Source: Guadua angustifolia (lineage: Eukaryota > Streptophyta > Magnoliopsida > Poales > Poaceae). From it: a DNA stretch of 64,000 nt. Positions 31,614 through 42,589 of this stretch are shown piece by piece. The stretch lies in contig CM070514.1 of the NCBI GenBank assembly GCA_036346375.1, forward strand, positions 13,110,463 through 13,174,462, read 5' to 3'. How positions within the stretch are numbered: position 1 is the stretch's first letter; each line of letters starts with the position of its first letter. The position numbers were made by a program, and so were the translations under genes. The notes under the pieces were generated by a model. It had not been told where the DNA came from, made no database searches, and saw only the letters and a list, made by a program, of their open reading frames with translations.

Positions 31614-32639
31614 GTTCGACTGAAGTCCTTCTGCAAGGAATCCCTGAGGATGCCAAACTCGCAGGATAATCGGGACCTCTGCGTCTTCGATGACGTAGAG
31701 GACGGCGATGAATACTACGCCAGCGACGGCGTGGGTGGTGCGGCCGATCCGGAAGGTCACACAAAACGCAAAGTCTTTCCCGGTGGGCTGCGGCGCGAGC
31801 GTTCCTCGCTTCGCGGCGGATACCCTCGTTTGCGAGGAGGAATTGGGCGGTCCATGTGGTGGTCGGGACGCCCCCGACCGCCTCGAGCTCAGCCAGGGGA
31901 CCGCATCGTACGACACCCTCTCGGCGTCGCCTGGGCTGTCCTGGTCCTCCCGTCGCGTCTGCATGGCGGGAAGGGAGGACGACCACGAGAACACTGTCTC
32001 GGCCTCCTTCCCTCGCCCGGTGCGATCTTTGGCGCACCGAGCTATCCCCGGGCAGGGACCCGGCGGCCGTCCGCCGCCAATCTGTGATGGGCTCAAGGCC
32101 AGGCGGAGGCAGGCTCACGAGGACCCGATTACCGTTCACCGGTCTGGCGCCACCGACTCCCAAGGTCGCCTCCTACCGCTCCTCAGAGCGCCGAGCGCCT
32201 TCGCGCCATGGCGACGGTCGTGCGCGGCCTCCAAAACTTCGCTAACCCGGCGGACTTGGCGGCTATGGGGGCCCTCGTAGCCGAAAACCTGGAGAAACTC
32301 GCCGCCGACATCGGGCCCCCTGGCGCCCAAGGGCCCCGGGATGCTTCTCGAGATTTCGGGCACCATTCCCCGGCCGGGGCTTCAAGCCCGCCTTGGGAAA
32401 CCGCTGAGCTTGACGCCAGCGTCTTGAGGACGTTCGGAGCGTCTCCAGGGCAGCCCCACGGGCTCACGGGCATGCCCGGCCCGTTCGCGAGCGCTCCGCG
32501 TGTTCCACGTCGAACCCGCCATCATCGCATCGACATGACGGCGTGTTCTCTCGCCTCACCTGCGCAAGGCGCCCTAGGCCCCTGGTCACCACGGCGCCAC
32601 ACGGAGGCTTCGCCATGATGGCGGCGTTCGGATCTTAGG

Positions 32640-33820
32640 GCTTTCTCGGCGTCTCCTCATGACGTCAGTGGCCAAGCAAATTCAAGCACGCCACATTGAG
32701 CGTTTCAACGGGACCCAAAACCCCGATGAATTCCTCTCGATCTACTCCACTGCCATCCAGGCGGCCGGCGGGGACGAAGGGTTCCTGGCTAACTACCTCC
32801 CCACGGTCCTCGATGGCTCTGCGAGCGTGGCTCTTTAACCAAAAGGAGGATCGATCCGCTCGTGGAGGCGGCTTTGGAGGCCCTCGGGCAAACTTTCAAA
32901 GCTGCTACACACTTGAGACAGCAGCGCGACCTCGGCAGCTCATCCAAGCGGACAAGGAGGCGGCTGCGACTCCGTCCAAAGGTTCATAAAGGTAAGGAAC
33001 TCCATCCGAGCATCTCGGACGAAGCGGTGGTCCGGGCCTTCAAGTTCGGGCTCCGTGGCGTCCGCTTCACACAAGACTTGAGATCCACCCCAATCTGACC
33101 GGCCAGCTAATCGCTTTCATATGGCCGATCGCCTCTATGACATCAACGCAGGCCGTGCAATGGAAGAGCCCTCGATGAGGGGCAAGCTACACGCCTCGGC
33201 CCGGCTGGAGGCGCCTCGAGCAAGAGGCCCTCGGGCTCCATGAGAAGAAGGCCAAGAAGAAGAAAGAAGCCGCGCTGCCGGATATAGTCATGGCCGTCGG
33301 CGGCCCGGCTCGTGCTCCTTGACCCGGCAATGTGGGCGGCGTGGTCGACAGCGCCCGTGACACGGCGACCAGCGGCCGCCGACCAAAGCAGGGACGACCA
33401 AGGTCATCACGGCGGTCGCGGCGAAGCGCCCACGGCGACCGCTTCGCCGCTCCACCGGTGGTCGGGCACGACCTCATAGCTTCGCGAGAACTTGGGCATA
33501 TCGCCTGGAGAAATTCTACAGAGGCGAGGGTCCTATGCCAGCTCTCCCGAGCAAGGGGGAGAATAGCAAGGGCAAGGGCCCCGCTCACGACGAGGATGAC
33601 ATGGATTACCAGGAGCCCCACAATCACATCGCCGTCATATTCGGGGGCTCCTCGGCCTACAAATCCCGAAGGGAATTGAAGGAGGCCCGCGGGAGGTTAG
33701 CCACATTGCCCAAAGCGGGCCCCACAGCATACACTTTCGGGTGGTCCGAGCTACCGTCACATTCTCCAGGGCGATTGTCCCCTTGGGATGACTAAGCCAC
33801 AAAAGCTCCCCTTGGTCGTG
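32640..33820 (+). pseudogene. Gag pseudogene of element N
   Basis: The frame near 32690-32800 reads IERFNGTQNPDEFLSIYSTA then IQAAGGDEGFLANYLP, the capsid-like gag signature of plant gypsy elements. SARAWLFN follows in a second frame, so a frameshift lies near 32815. A downstream stretch (33590-33795) with YQEPHNHIAVIFGGSSAYKS and TFGWSELP is the usual link from gag to protease. Upstream GC-rich ORFs (31.6-32.6 kb) may be gag N-terminus or leader. No intact product. Confidence 0.75.
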
Positions 33821-33829
33821 GCTTGAGCC

Positions 33830-34160
33830 ATCAACAACGCGAAGTTGGCGGGTCTGATCGTGGCGGGAGCTCATTGGATCTCATATCCGTTTCGGTCTTG
33901 GACGAGATGCAGGTCCCTCGTTCCAAGATCAAGGGTGTCGCCGCCCCATTTTTTGGGATTGTCCCCGGCACCTCGGTTAAGCCTCTAGGCTAGATCGTCT
34001 TGCCCGTGACATTCGGGGACACCATGAATTTCCGGACTGAGCCAATCAGTTTCGAAGTCATGGACTTGGTCGACCTAGCGCGCCATTCTAGGCGGTAGGC
34101 CCTCTCCAAGTTCATGGCATACGCACGCACGCCTACCAATGCCTAAGGTCCGGACCCAAA
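33830..34160 (+). pseudogene. Aspartic protease remnant of element N
   Basis: The plus frame gives IVAGGSSLDLISVSVLDEM, then KGVAAPFFGIVPGTSVKPLG, a TAG, and VLPVTFGDTMNFRTEPISFE. The expected catalytic motif is DGGSS; here the Asp position reads Ala. Together with the in-frame stop this shows loss of activity. A related copy with DGGSS intact is at about 61863 in this window. Confidence 0.7.
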
Positions 34161-34549
34161 GGCGTTGTCACCGTGAGGGGTGACCACAGGCGACCACGAG
34201 CTGCGATGAAAAAGTCCTCGACATGGTGAGCGGTGCCCAGCGTGGTCCCGATCAAGCGCAAGCACCTTCCGACCTAAAGTTACCCTCGGCCCGATGGAAA
34301 CCAAGGCGGTCCCTCTCCAGAGGCCGACGACCAAGGTCGTCCATTTGGGGGCCTCCTTGGACCCCAAATAGGAACTTCGAGCTCGTCACCTTCCTCGGAG
34401 GAGCTTCGGACGTGTTCGCTGGGGCCGTCCGATATGCCCGGGTCCCAAGGGAGGTGATCGAGCCTGAGTTAACCGTTCACTGGCAAAAACACTGTCGCGT
34501 CGAAGCTCGGCGGTTTCCCGGAGAAGCAGGCAATCATACGGGAGGAGCT

Positions 34550-35110
34550 CGACAAGCTCCTTAAGGCCGACTTCGTCAGGGAAGTCGGACACACGGAGTG
34601 GCTGGCAAATCCGGTCATCGTCAAGAAGAAGGGGGGCAAGTGGCGCATGTGTGTTGATCACACTGGTCTAAACGCCGCGTGCCCAAAGGACAACTTCCCC
34701 CTGCCGCGCATCAATCAGCTGGTCGACGCAACAGCGGAGTCACAAGTAATGAGCTTTTTGGACGCCTATTCGGGCTATCACCAGATTAGCTTGTTTCCAG
34801 GGGACGAGGAGAAGACTTCCTTCATCACGCCTTTTGGCACGTTCTGCTACACGACCATGTCTTTCGGTCTCACAGGCAGGCGACCTTCCGGTGGTTGATC
34901 ACGAAGACTTTCGAGGCGAATAGGCGGAACACGGAAGTATATGTAGATGATATCATAGTTAAAAGTAAAATCCCCTCAGGCCACGTGTCCGACCTTGAGG
35001 AGACCTTTTGTAACCTCCGTAGACATCAGATAAAACTTAACCCCGAGAAGTGTGTTTTGGTGTAAAGTCGGAAAAGGTACTCGGGTATATCATCAGACGC
35101 GGGGCATGGC
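34550..35110 (+). pseudogene. Reverse transcriptase remnant of element N
   Basis: The frame near 34577-34898 reads VKKKGGKWRMCVDHTGLN, PKDNFPLPRINQLVDATAES, FLDAYSGYHQISL and FITPFGTFCYTTMSFGL. After a small deletion the next frame reads EVYVDDIIVKS (catalytic YVDD, about 34935) and NLRRHQIKLNPEK. The domain content is complete but the frame is broken after MSFGL. Confidence 0.85.
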
Positions 35111-35559
35111 GTAACCGGAGAAGATCGAGGCCATCGAGAATCGGCCCCGACTCGGTGAAGGAGGTGCAAGCCTGACGGCCGGACGTATGGCGCCTATTGA
35201 GTCGCTTTATTTCGGTCGGTGGCGCACTGCCCTTCTTTAAAGCGCTCATAAGCACAGCCAGTTTCGTTTGGACAGAGCGAAGCTAACCGCTCGCCGAAGA
35301 GCTAAGCGATACTGTCCGACCCTCGATCTGGCCACGCCAAGGTCGGAGAACGCTCTATTATACCTCGCGTAGAACGCCCCAAGCCGTAAGCGCGTGTTGG
35401 CGATAAGCGAGAAGGGCGCGGCGCCGGTGTACTCGTCGGTAGTGTTACCCGGACCAAAGGTGTTACCACGAGGTCGAAACTCTTGTATTCGCTGCTCGTA
35501 GCCTCGAGGAAGCGTGCCATTACTTCAAGCTCACAAGGTCGTTGTCCCGACCGACTTCC

Positions 35560-35930
35560 GCTTAGGAGATCTAAGAAACACAGGCCTTGGCGGCGAGATA
35601 GCGAAGTGGGCAATGGAACTTGCGCGATTCGGCGTCCACTTCTCTGCCCTTGCGCGATCAAGTCTCAAATTCTAGCAGACTTTGTGGTGGAATGGACAAA
35701 CCCGCCCAGCCGCCACCAGAGGGCTGCGAATCTGGCGATCATTGGACCATGTATTTCGACGGGTCTCGAGCCTTGAGCAGCTTCGAGGTGGCGTTATCTT
35801 GGTATCCTCAAGGGATCAGCTCGATATGTCATTCAATTACACTTCCCGCAACAAACAATGCGGCGGAGTATGAGGCCTCTTGGCGGACTCAGGCGTCCAA
35901 GGCACTTTCGGAGTTATTGTTGTTGTGAAA
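35560..35930 (+). pseudogene. RNase H remnant of element N
   Basis: ILADFVVEWT (35670-35700) marks the end of the RT connection. WTMYFDGSRALSSFEVAL (about 35746-35800) and NNAAEYEA (about 35850) carry the first Asp and the Glu of RNase H. Several frame changes break it. Confidence 0.7.
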
Positions 35931-36269
35931 GCGATTCACGGTGGTCATCAACCAAGTTAATAAGAATGTCGGTGTTCGATCGCTTAATGGCGCTTTACTT
36001 GGTGAAGTGAGGAAGATGGAGCCGGTACTTGAAATTTGAAGTACTCTCGTCCCGGGAAGGACAATTCCTGGCGACCAACTTTCCAAAGTCGGTTCCTCGC
36101 GGATGCCCGCCCCTCGGGCGCTTCGTCGAGCATCTGCACAAGCCCTCCATTCCATCCGTGAAGGCACCACCGGATGCCCGACCGGCCGGGCTAGCCGAAA
36201 CATCTGCGAAAGCCCTCCATTCCCTCGTAGAGGAGGCATCGAGGCGTCGGCAACGTCTCCTTCCTCGAG

Positions 36270-36960
36270 CAAGGTGCGGATTGGATGGCGCCATTCATCG
36301 ATATCTCGCCCATGGGACATTGCGGGAAAGCGGCGTTCCGGCTACAGGCGGTCATCGTCTACAAGCTCGTGGATGGCGCCTTATACCGCAAAGGGGCGCT
36401 TGGAGTCCTCTCCAAGTGCATATCTCGCGAGGAAGGCGAGTTCCTCCTCCGAGATATCCATGAAGGAATGTGCGGTGCCCACTCGTCCTTCCGGACGCTC
36501 GTGAGCAAAGCATTCCGGTTGGGATACTATTGGCCAACAGCACTAGGCGATGCTCGGGCAATCGTGGCAACTTGTCGGGCGTGCGGTTTCACGCCCATAA
36601 GTCCCACCAACCGCCTCTGGCCGCAAACCATCCCACTCTCATGGCCATTCTCGATCTGAAGTCGACATCCTCGGGCCTTTCCCCGTGGTCGAAAGGGTTG
36701 CAAATTCTTGCTAAATGCAATCGACACCTTCTCTAAGTGGATCGAGGCCGAGCCGTTTCAACCATTTCGGCTCGAGCGACCAAGATTTTTAGCGATAATG
36801 TGGTGGCGCGCTTTGGGGTACCCAATCGCCTCATCACGGACAACGGCACCAGTTCACTAGCGAACTATTTCGAGCCCTCTTGTGAAGATATCGGCACAAA
36901 GATTTGCCGCCTCAGTAGCCCATCCATGAGCAATGGAGCAGCCGAAAAATGACGACCAAT
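36270..36960 (+). pseudogene. Integrase zinc finger and core remnant of element N
   Basis: The frame 36285-36600 shows LLRDIHEGMCGAHSSFRTLV, FRLGYYWPTA and CRACGF, the HHCC zinc finger region. The core follows in pieces: VDILGPFPVVE near 36660, DTFSKWIEAEPFQPF near 36722 and VPNRLITDNGTSSLANYF near 36820. It ends at MSNGAAEK. The DDE residues are recognisable but no continuous frame exists. Confidence 0.78.
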
Positions 36961-37013
36961 TACTCAAGGGATCAAGAAAAGAGTCTTGAGACCTCTCCCA
37001 GCAAAGGCGGGTC

Positions 37014-37490
37014 ATGGGTGGGCGAGCTCCCTTCCGTCCTTTGGTCGATCGCAAGACCACCATGAGCCGAGCTACTGGCGAGGCAGCCCTTCGGCTAGTC
37101 TCTGGCGCGAGCCATCCTCCCCACTTGATCGTGCTCGGGTCCCCAAGAGTACACCTGGCCGACGACATCCACCAAGGTCGGGAGCGCCGTCTCGACCTTG
37201 ACCTTACCGAAGAAACTCGGCTAAAGGCACAGCTCCGGTCGGTCGTCTACCAACAAACCCTTCGTAAGCACGCGGCTAAGTCCGTTCGGCCTCGGGCGTT
37301 AAAAGTCGGCGACCTCGTCCTACGTCGGGTCCAGGACACGTCGAAGGCCAACAAGCTTTCCCCCAGATGGGAAGGGCCATTCATGGTCGTTTCAGTCTCG
37401 CGCCTGGGGGCTGCTCGCCTCGCAACAGAGGATGGCCGGGAGCTCCCGAGTTCATGGAACATTGACCAACTGCGCAAATTCTATGTCTAA
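37014..37490 (+). pseudogene. Integrase C-terminal domain of element N, open
   Basis: An uninterrupted 158-codon stretch ends in the family's standard tail: VRPRALKVGDLVLRRVQD, NKLSPRWEGPFMVV, then SSWNIDQLRKFYV and stop. It is the best preserved part of pol in this element. The ATG used is internal and has no independent meaning. Confidence 0.82.
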
Positions 37491-38253
37491 AAAGCTCTTG
37501 TTCCATTTCCAACATTATGCTGTAAATTCACGACCTCTTGAATCAATGCAGCTTTCGTTTGTCTAAAAAACTCTTTCCACTCCGCAAAATTCGGCCTGTG
37601 CACACGCAAGGTGCCGCGACCAACAACCGGCCGCTAAAAGATCACCACCAAAGGCACCAGTCTTGATTAGCCGACCTCGGTCCGCGATAGCTATCATTGC
37701 GCGATCACGAAGTCGTAAGCGGATTTACCCTCTTTGGTCGGTAAGAAATTTAGCCCGGCTAGGCGTGTACGGTCGCCGCGCATCGCGTCCATCCACCATG
37801 TGCACTCCCTTCGCGCGATCATGCTCACGGGCTAGGGCCATGCGTTCTAAGTGTTAAGTTTTGGGACATACCCATTTTCCTCCAAGACCTAACCTCGCTT
37901 ATGCCGGATAGGCGGTGTTTTGGTCGGAGGAGCCACGCGCTTTCTTTCATCTCTCCTGCGAACCAAACTTCGTGCTCGCCTTTCAGGTGCCGAGCTTCCT
38001 TCGCGGCGAAATTTGGGATAAGGAGCGGGTGGTCGCGCTAAAATATTTCGTGTCGACTGTTAAGCACTGTTTACATATGCAAAGTCATTTCATTTCGACT
38101 TACTCCGGGCTTACGTCCCCCATGAGCCGATCTAACCTACATCATGCCTAGCTCGCAGCTACCTCTTTGCAGAAAAAGAAAACGTCATCACAGACGCAAC
38201 GTTCAAATAAAGAAGAAGTTACGTCCCAACAAAAGCAAAACAAGTATATAGCC
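37491..38253. other. Spacer between pol and antisense ORF in element N
   Basis: No coding signature. This is the usual non-coding stretch after integrase in TAT-clade elements. Two small ORFs here have no domain. Confidence 0.4.
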
Positions 38254-39011
38254 CTACACACCGGACGCCGTCCCCTTAAGTGCCGCGGAGAGCTTCTGCC
38301 TATAGTCGGCAATCTTGGTCTGAAGGTCGATCACCTTCCGCCGGGCATCACGACCTTCTTGGGCCTCTTCACGGAGCTGCTCAACTTCATCTTTTTCCTG
38401 GTCGGCAAGGGCGGCGGCCGTTCGCGCCGCCCGCTCCAGGTCGGCCACCTTGGCTTCAAGGGCTCGAGCATCTTGTTTTTCTTGTTCCAAACCTTGCTCG
38501 AGCAGGGACCTTATCCGACTAAGGGCCAGATCTCCCTCCAGTTGACCAGCTTTCAGCCTCCTCTGCTCTAGCTCTCCCTTGGCTTGGCACGACACCTCAA
38601 GCTCGGCCACCTTGGTCTCGAGGGTTCGAGCATCTTTGTTTCCCCCATTGGAGCTCTGGTGAGCCCTGGACCTTCGCCGCTAAGAACAAGACTCTCCTCC
38701 CAAGGCGGCAGCTTTCTTCCTTGCTCCAGCTCTTGCTCGAGCGCGAGCACTTTCTTCTCGGAGGCGGTAACACCCTCCTTGGCCTGGCGGGAGGCGGACC
38801 TTTCCTGCTCAAGCTCCTGCTTGAGCCCGAGGATCTTCCCCTTGGCCTCAACGACCTCTTGCTCTGCCTCGCGACATCTTTTCACCATTATGGTGTCCGC
38901 GAGCTTGAGGTCGCCCACTTTCTCTTCCAGCCTGGTGGTCCGGGCCTCACTTTCTTCATATAGGCGGGCCAAGGTATCGGGGACAATCAGCACCTCCTCA
39001 AAGTTGGCCAA
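38254..39011 (-). pseudogene. Coiled-coil C-terminal part of the antisense ORF of element N
   Basis: Two overlapping minus-strand stretches (38568-39011 and 38254-38610) encode heptad-rich, highly charged sequence such as EAEQEVVEAKGKILGLKQEL and ALEAKVADLERAARTAAALA. Long coiled coils form the C-terminal half of the putative gypsy-type transposon proteins whose N-terminal domain is seen at 40499-41218. One frame change separates the two stretches. Confidence 0.65.
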
Positions 39012-40498
39012 AGTCTTCTTAAGAAGGCTGCGGCGAGAAAACTACGGCGAGATCCCACAAAGACCAAAGGAGAAAGATTACTGCGGCCACAGAGCGACTC
39101 TCACCTCGGCTTAGCGTCGGTCGCCCGCGTTCTCCGGAACTTCTCATAAATCTCCCTACGTTGAATATCACGGGATCCGGCGAAGTGTCTTGCCTAAGCC
39201 GGAATCCTTGAAGAAGGGCGGATTATCTGAGCTCGGCGAGTCTTCCTCCCGGGCATGTTGCTCGTCCCGGGGCACCAGGGCCCACTCTTGAGCGGCGCTC
39301 CCGCTCGGGGTCCGCTCGCTATCTTCCTGAGCATGTTGTTCGCTCAGTGCTTCATTATCCCCAGGCGGTGGTTCGCTCGAGCGGCGCCGTTTTTCGGCGA
39401 GCATGTGGCAGAGCCCCGTCTTTCTTAGGCGGCCCCTTGCCCGGAGCCACGGGGTCGGCCTTCTCTCCCCCCTCCGTGTTCGTCGCCGCTCCCACGTCTT
39501 CGGCCATCACGATATCGGCGGCGGCGGCAACCGCGCCGCTAGGGCACGATGAACAATCTCGTGAGCCATGTTGCGGCGATCGGAAGGCCTGCGGGTCTAT
39601 TAAACCCACAACGAAGTGTGGGGTTAGCCGGGACCCGCGAGGCAAAAGCAAAACAAACAAAGCGAGGGACGGGACCAGCGCTCACCTTTGGCCGAGACGT
39701 CTTTTTCGCCCGCGGGCAGATTCGTCGCCGCTAGGACCACCAGCTCGGCCGCCTTTTTGGCGGCCTGGGTGATCTTCGCCCGACTTAGGGTCTCTGCCTC
39801 CATGTCGACCCCTCCGGCGTCTTCCCGGATGCGGGTTTAATGGCGGGGGCTTTGTGGCCGCGACCCCAAACTCCCGAGCCTTGGTAGCTCAGCGAGTTGG
39901 TCCTCCACTTGGCGCGTTCCTCTCGGCGCCTCCGCTCAATCTGCACCATTCCCCGATCAATCTTCCCTCGCTTGCGATTTGTTCGATTTGAACTTCGAGC
40001 TATAATTCTCGACCAAAGCTTGGTGGCTTACCTCCATCGATCGGCATACTCCATATGCCGTTTAGAGAATCCCGGCAACGCTTGCCTCTTCGGCGACCAA
40101 GTGCTGCGCCCGGTGCCACAGTCGGCCTCTTGCTCCTCCCTTCTTTGCCTTGGCAGCGAGAGCAGGCACTCCGCCCTGCCGCTTTGGCTCCAAGCTCGGC
40201 CACGCCCGGCTCGAGCAAGCCTCTCCGCCAAGAAAAATAGGGCGCCATCGAGGAAGCAGGATCACGGTTCCCGTGCGCAAATACCCAGTAATACTCGGAT
40301 GTTTTCCCCGAGCATGTATGACCGGAGACACCTACCACGCTGCTCCGCTCGAGCACGTTCAGCGGAACTTGGCGCTTCTTCTCGAGCTCCTTGCCCTTTG
40401 GGGTCCCGAACATTTCGCCGACCCTCTTCTCTACCCAATCGGCTCTGGCACCCGGTAGGCGAGAATGTCACCACTAATCCGGCGACACATGTGGGCAG
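39012..40498 (-). pseudogene. Middle part of the antisense ORF of element N, badly decayed
   Basis: By position this links the Transposase_28 domain to the coiled coil. Candidate minus-strand pieces exist (39355-39660, 40000-40413) but carry no motif I recognise, and plus-strand ORFs of similar size overlap them. Frames are interrupted repeatedly. Confidence 0.35.
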
Positions 40499-41218
40499 CT
40501 ACTGTTTCGTCGGGGGCGTGCTGAGTTGGATTCGCGGGTGAGTCGTCCACGGTGATTTGAAAAGGCGCTCCCTCCTCCGCAGCGGAGATATTCTATTCCG
40601 GAGGAAGTCGCGGACGATGTCGCGCCCTGTGAGCCCCATGTTCGTGAGCTCGTGGATCGTCATTAAGATCCGCTCTTCATCAGGACCGACCGGCGGTCGC
40701 GGCGTCTCGACGTTGGGCGCCGCCGCCCCGGTGAAGCGCGGCCGAGGTCCATGGCGGCTTCGCGAGTAGAACCACTGTCGGCCCGGCCAGCAGAGTCCTT
40801 GAGGGTGAAGGCCGAACTTCGTCTGGCGGACGGCTCGCAGGCGGAAATATAAGGCGCCGGTGGGAGAAGCGCCCCCGGTGCGGAAAAGGTTGTAGAAATG
40901 GAGAAAAAGACTTGGCGTGGGAAGGGTGCCCACGAAGCCTTCACAGAGGTGGGCAAACACGTTCAGGACAACGATGGAGTTGGGGTTCAGATGGGTGAGC
41001 TCGCACCGGCATTGCTCGAGCAAATCCCCCAAGAACTCACTCTCTGGCAGCCGGAGCCCATTGACGGTGTAAAGGTCGCACGTGACTATCTCGTCGTCAT
41101 ACGGCGCGGGGGCTCCCTCGCCCTCCGGGATCCTCCAGGAATGGGCGTCCAAATACCCAAGCTCCTCCAGGGCCCGGAGCCTCTCCGCCGTGACCTTGCT
41201 CGCCCCAAACCGCGCCAT
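40499..41218 (-). pseudogene. Antisense ORF with Transposase_28 (putative gypsy-type transposon) domain
   Basis: The longest open stretch in element N (239 codons) starts at an ATG 670 bp inside the 3' LTR edge. It reads VTAERLRALEELGYLDAHSW, CELTHLNPNSIVVLNVFAHL and CEGFVGTLPTPSLFLHFYNL. This L-x-x-LNPNSI-x-x-L-x-x-FAHLCE pattern defines the family named putative gypsy type transposon (pfam Transposase_28). It is encoded against the direction of gag-pol. The molecular role is not established. The later part after RTGG diverges and probably contains a frameshift. Confidence 0.8.
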
Positions 41219-41350
41219 GGGAAGACGGAGAAAGATGAATCGCCGCAGTAGAGAAGGAGAGTTGGGGAGTTGTCGAAGTTTTTCTGCGGGGTATCTATCG
41301 CGAAAGGTGAGAATGAAGGAAGGAGGGCGGAACGAAACGCTCCCGCCGGA

Positions 41351-41358
41351 TATTTATG
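41351..41358 (-). promoter_or_regulatory. Possible TATA box for the antisense ORF of element N
   Basis: On the minus strand CATAAATA lies about 133 bp upstream of the ATG at 41218, in GC-rich surroundings where such a box stands out. The second antisense ORF region (60257) has TTATAAAG at a similar distance. Activity is inferred, not shown. Confidence 0.45.
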
Positions 41359-41569
41359 GGCGGAGGAGCCGAACGGGCCGGTAACTGCCGCCGATTGCCA
41401 ACACGTGGCGGTGCGCTCCCCAAAGCAGGCCTGGACCGGCGCGGTTCCCGAAAACCTGTCAGACCAGCACCACGACGCTTCGTGGGGAAGGCACCACCAC
41501 AAATTTTCCCGCGCTCCCCTCACGAGCACCGTTTGGCTCGGCCCCCGACCAAATACGCTCGGTTTCGAG

Positions 41570-41815
41570 GGGGCGCGCCGCTTCCCGAGCCTAGTTGCTC
41601 GGATGCCGCGACAGGCCTCTTTCGTCGCGAGATCCCCTTTTCCTGAGGCCAGCAACTCGGATGCCGTGGCAGCTTTTCCTGCCGTGAGACCTTCGCCCCC
41701 GAGCACGTTTGCTCGGGCTCCGTAACGGCGTTTTACCGCGCTGCCCCTCGCTCCCGAGCTAGGGTTAGCTCGGGCACCGCGGCAGCCCTTTGCCGCATGA
41801 CTTCAATCCCTCTTC
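41570..41815. repeat. Four ~58-62-bp GC-rich tandem repeats before the 3' LTR of N
   Basis: Four consecutive units share an opening (C)CGAG...GCTCGG, a middle ATGCCG or CACCGCGGCAG block, and an ending such as CGCGAGATCC or CGCATGACTTC. Divergence between units is high. Each can form a hairpin between CCGAGC and GCTCGG. Such arrays near the 3' end are known in TAT-clade elements. Confidence 0.6.
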
Positions 41816-41885
41816 AAGGGGCCTAGAGGCTTAAGGCGGAGGCTTCAGCGAGATCCTATTTTCCCCCTTTAGCCTCGAGGGCTGG

Positions 41886-42589
41886 TAGCCGAGGATTGAA
41901 TATCTTTATGCCAGTCTGACCATTGAAGCCCGGCGCCCGCCACATGACCTCGCCCAGCTGGCGCGCAAAAGACCGACCTTGCTAGCAGGCTCATGGGGCT
42001 ACCCGTCCCGAAACAAGCCAAGCTCGGGGCTCGCGGCAAAGCGACGTGGCATTAAATGCCTTGCTGCTCGAGAATCGCCCGCTTGGGATCTGCTGCCGCA
42101 CGTCCGCGCCGCTTGTGTCTCGCCCATTGTTCCCACGTCGCGTGGTACCACCCGGTGGCGGCTCTTCTTGCGGCTCACGTCCTCCTGATGAGGCGCCCCC
42201 GTATTAACTACCTTGTCTCCTGTAAATCCTCTATAAATACCCCCTCCTTGCGATGTGTTCTAGGTTGGACTTTTTTACGCACCACTCATACTCAGGCAAG
42301 CTTGTTCACTGGAGCCCTTAGGCCAGTTCAAGGCTCCTCCGAGCAAGCACATTGTAACCACTCCATACTCATTATTGAATCCACTGGACGTAGGGTTATT
42401 ATCTCCTCCGTGAGAGGCCCGAACCAGATCAAAAACGCCCCCCGTGTGTTTCCTGACTGTCTTATCCGCTCCAATCCGTATCCCGGCATACCCTCAGACG
42501 TTATACCCCTTTGCAGAAAAGGGGCCCAGGTTGATCCCTCATTCAACTAAGTAAGCTCGGCGAAGGACCCCTGTCCCGAATCGCCGACA
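41886..42589 (+). repeat. 3' LTR of element N
   Basis: It pairs with 30901-31593. The start is eroded (TAGCCGAGGATTGAA against TGTCGGGGATTGAA). The end CGAATCGCCGACA is identical, and TATA text CTCTATAAATACC is kept near 42229. Confidence 0.88.

Larger units (their letters stand above)
30901..42589 (+). mobile_element. TAT-type Ty3/gypsy element N with antisense ORF, 11.7 kb
   Basis: Direct LTRs of ~700 bp (30901-31593 and about 41886-42589) enclose a TGGCGCC-type PBS, a decayed gag-pol on + (about 32.6-37.5 kb), a spacer, and an antisense ORF region on - (38.2-41.2 kb). A perfect 5-bp duplication AAATT flanks it (30896-30900 and 42590-42594), proving insertion into unit A. The extra antisense gene between integrase and the 3' LTR is characteristic of the TAT clade (Grande/Retand-like). 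All frames are broken. The LTRs are a patchwork of identical and strongly divergent short blocks, which I flag separately. Confidence 0.92.

Noticed and set aside
31543..32163. Minus-strand ORF of 206 codons and overlapping ORFs in other frames
   Set aside because: Starts in the LTR/PBS area of element N, shows no domain, and several frames are open at once because of GC content.
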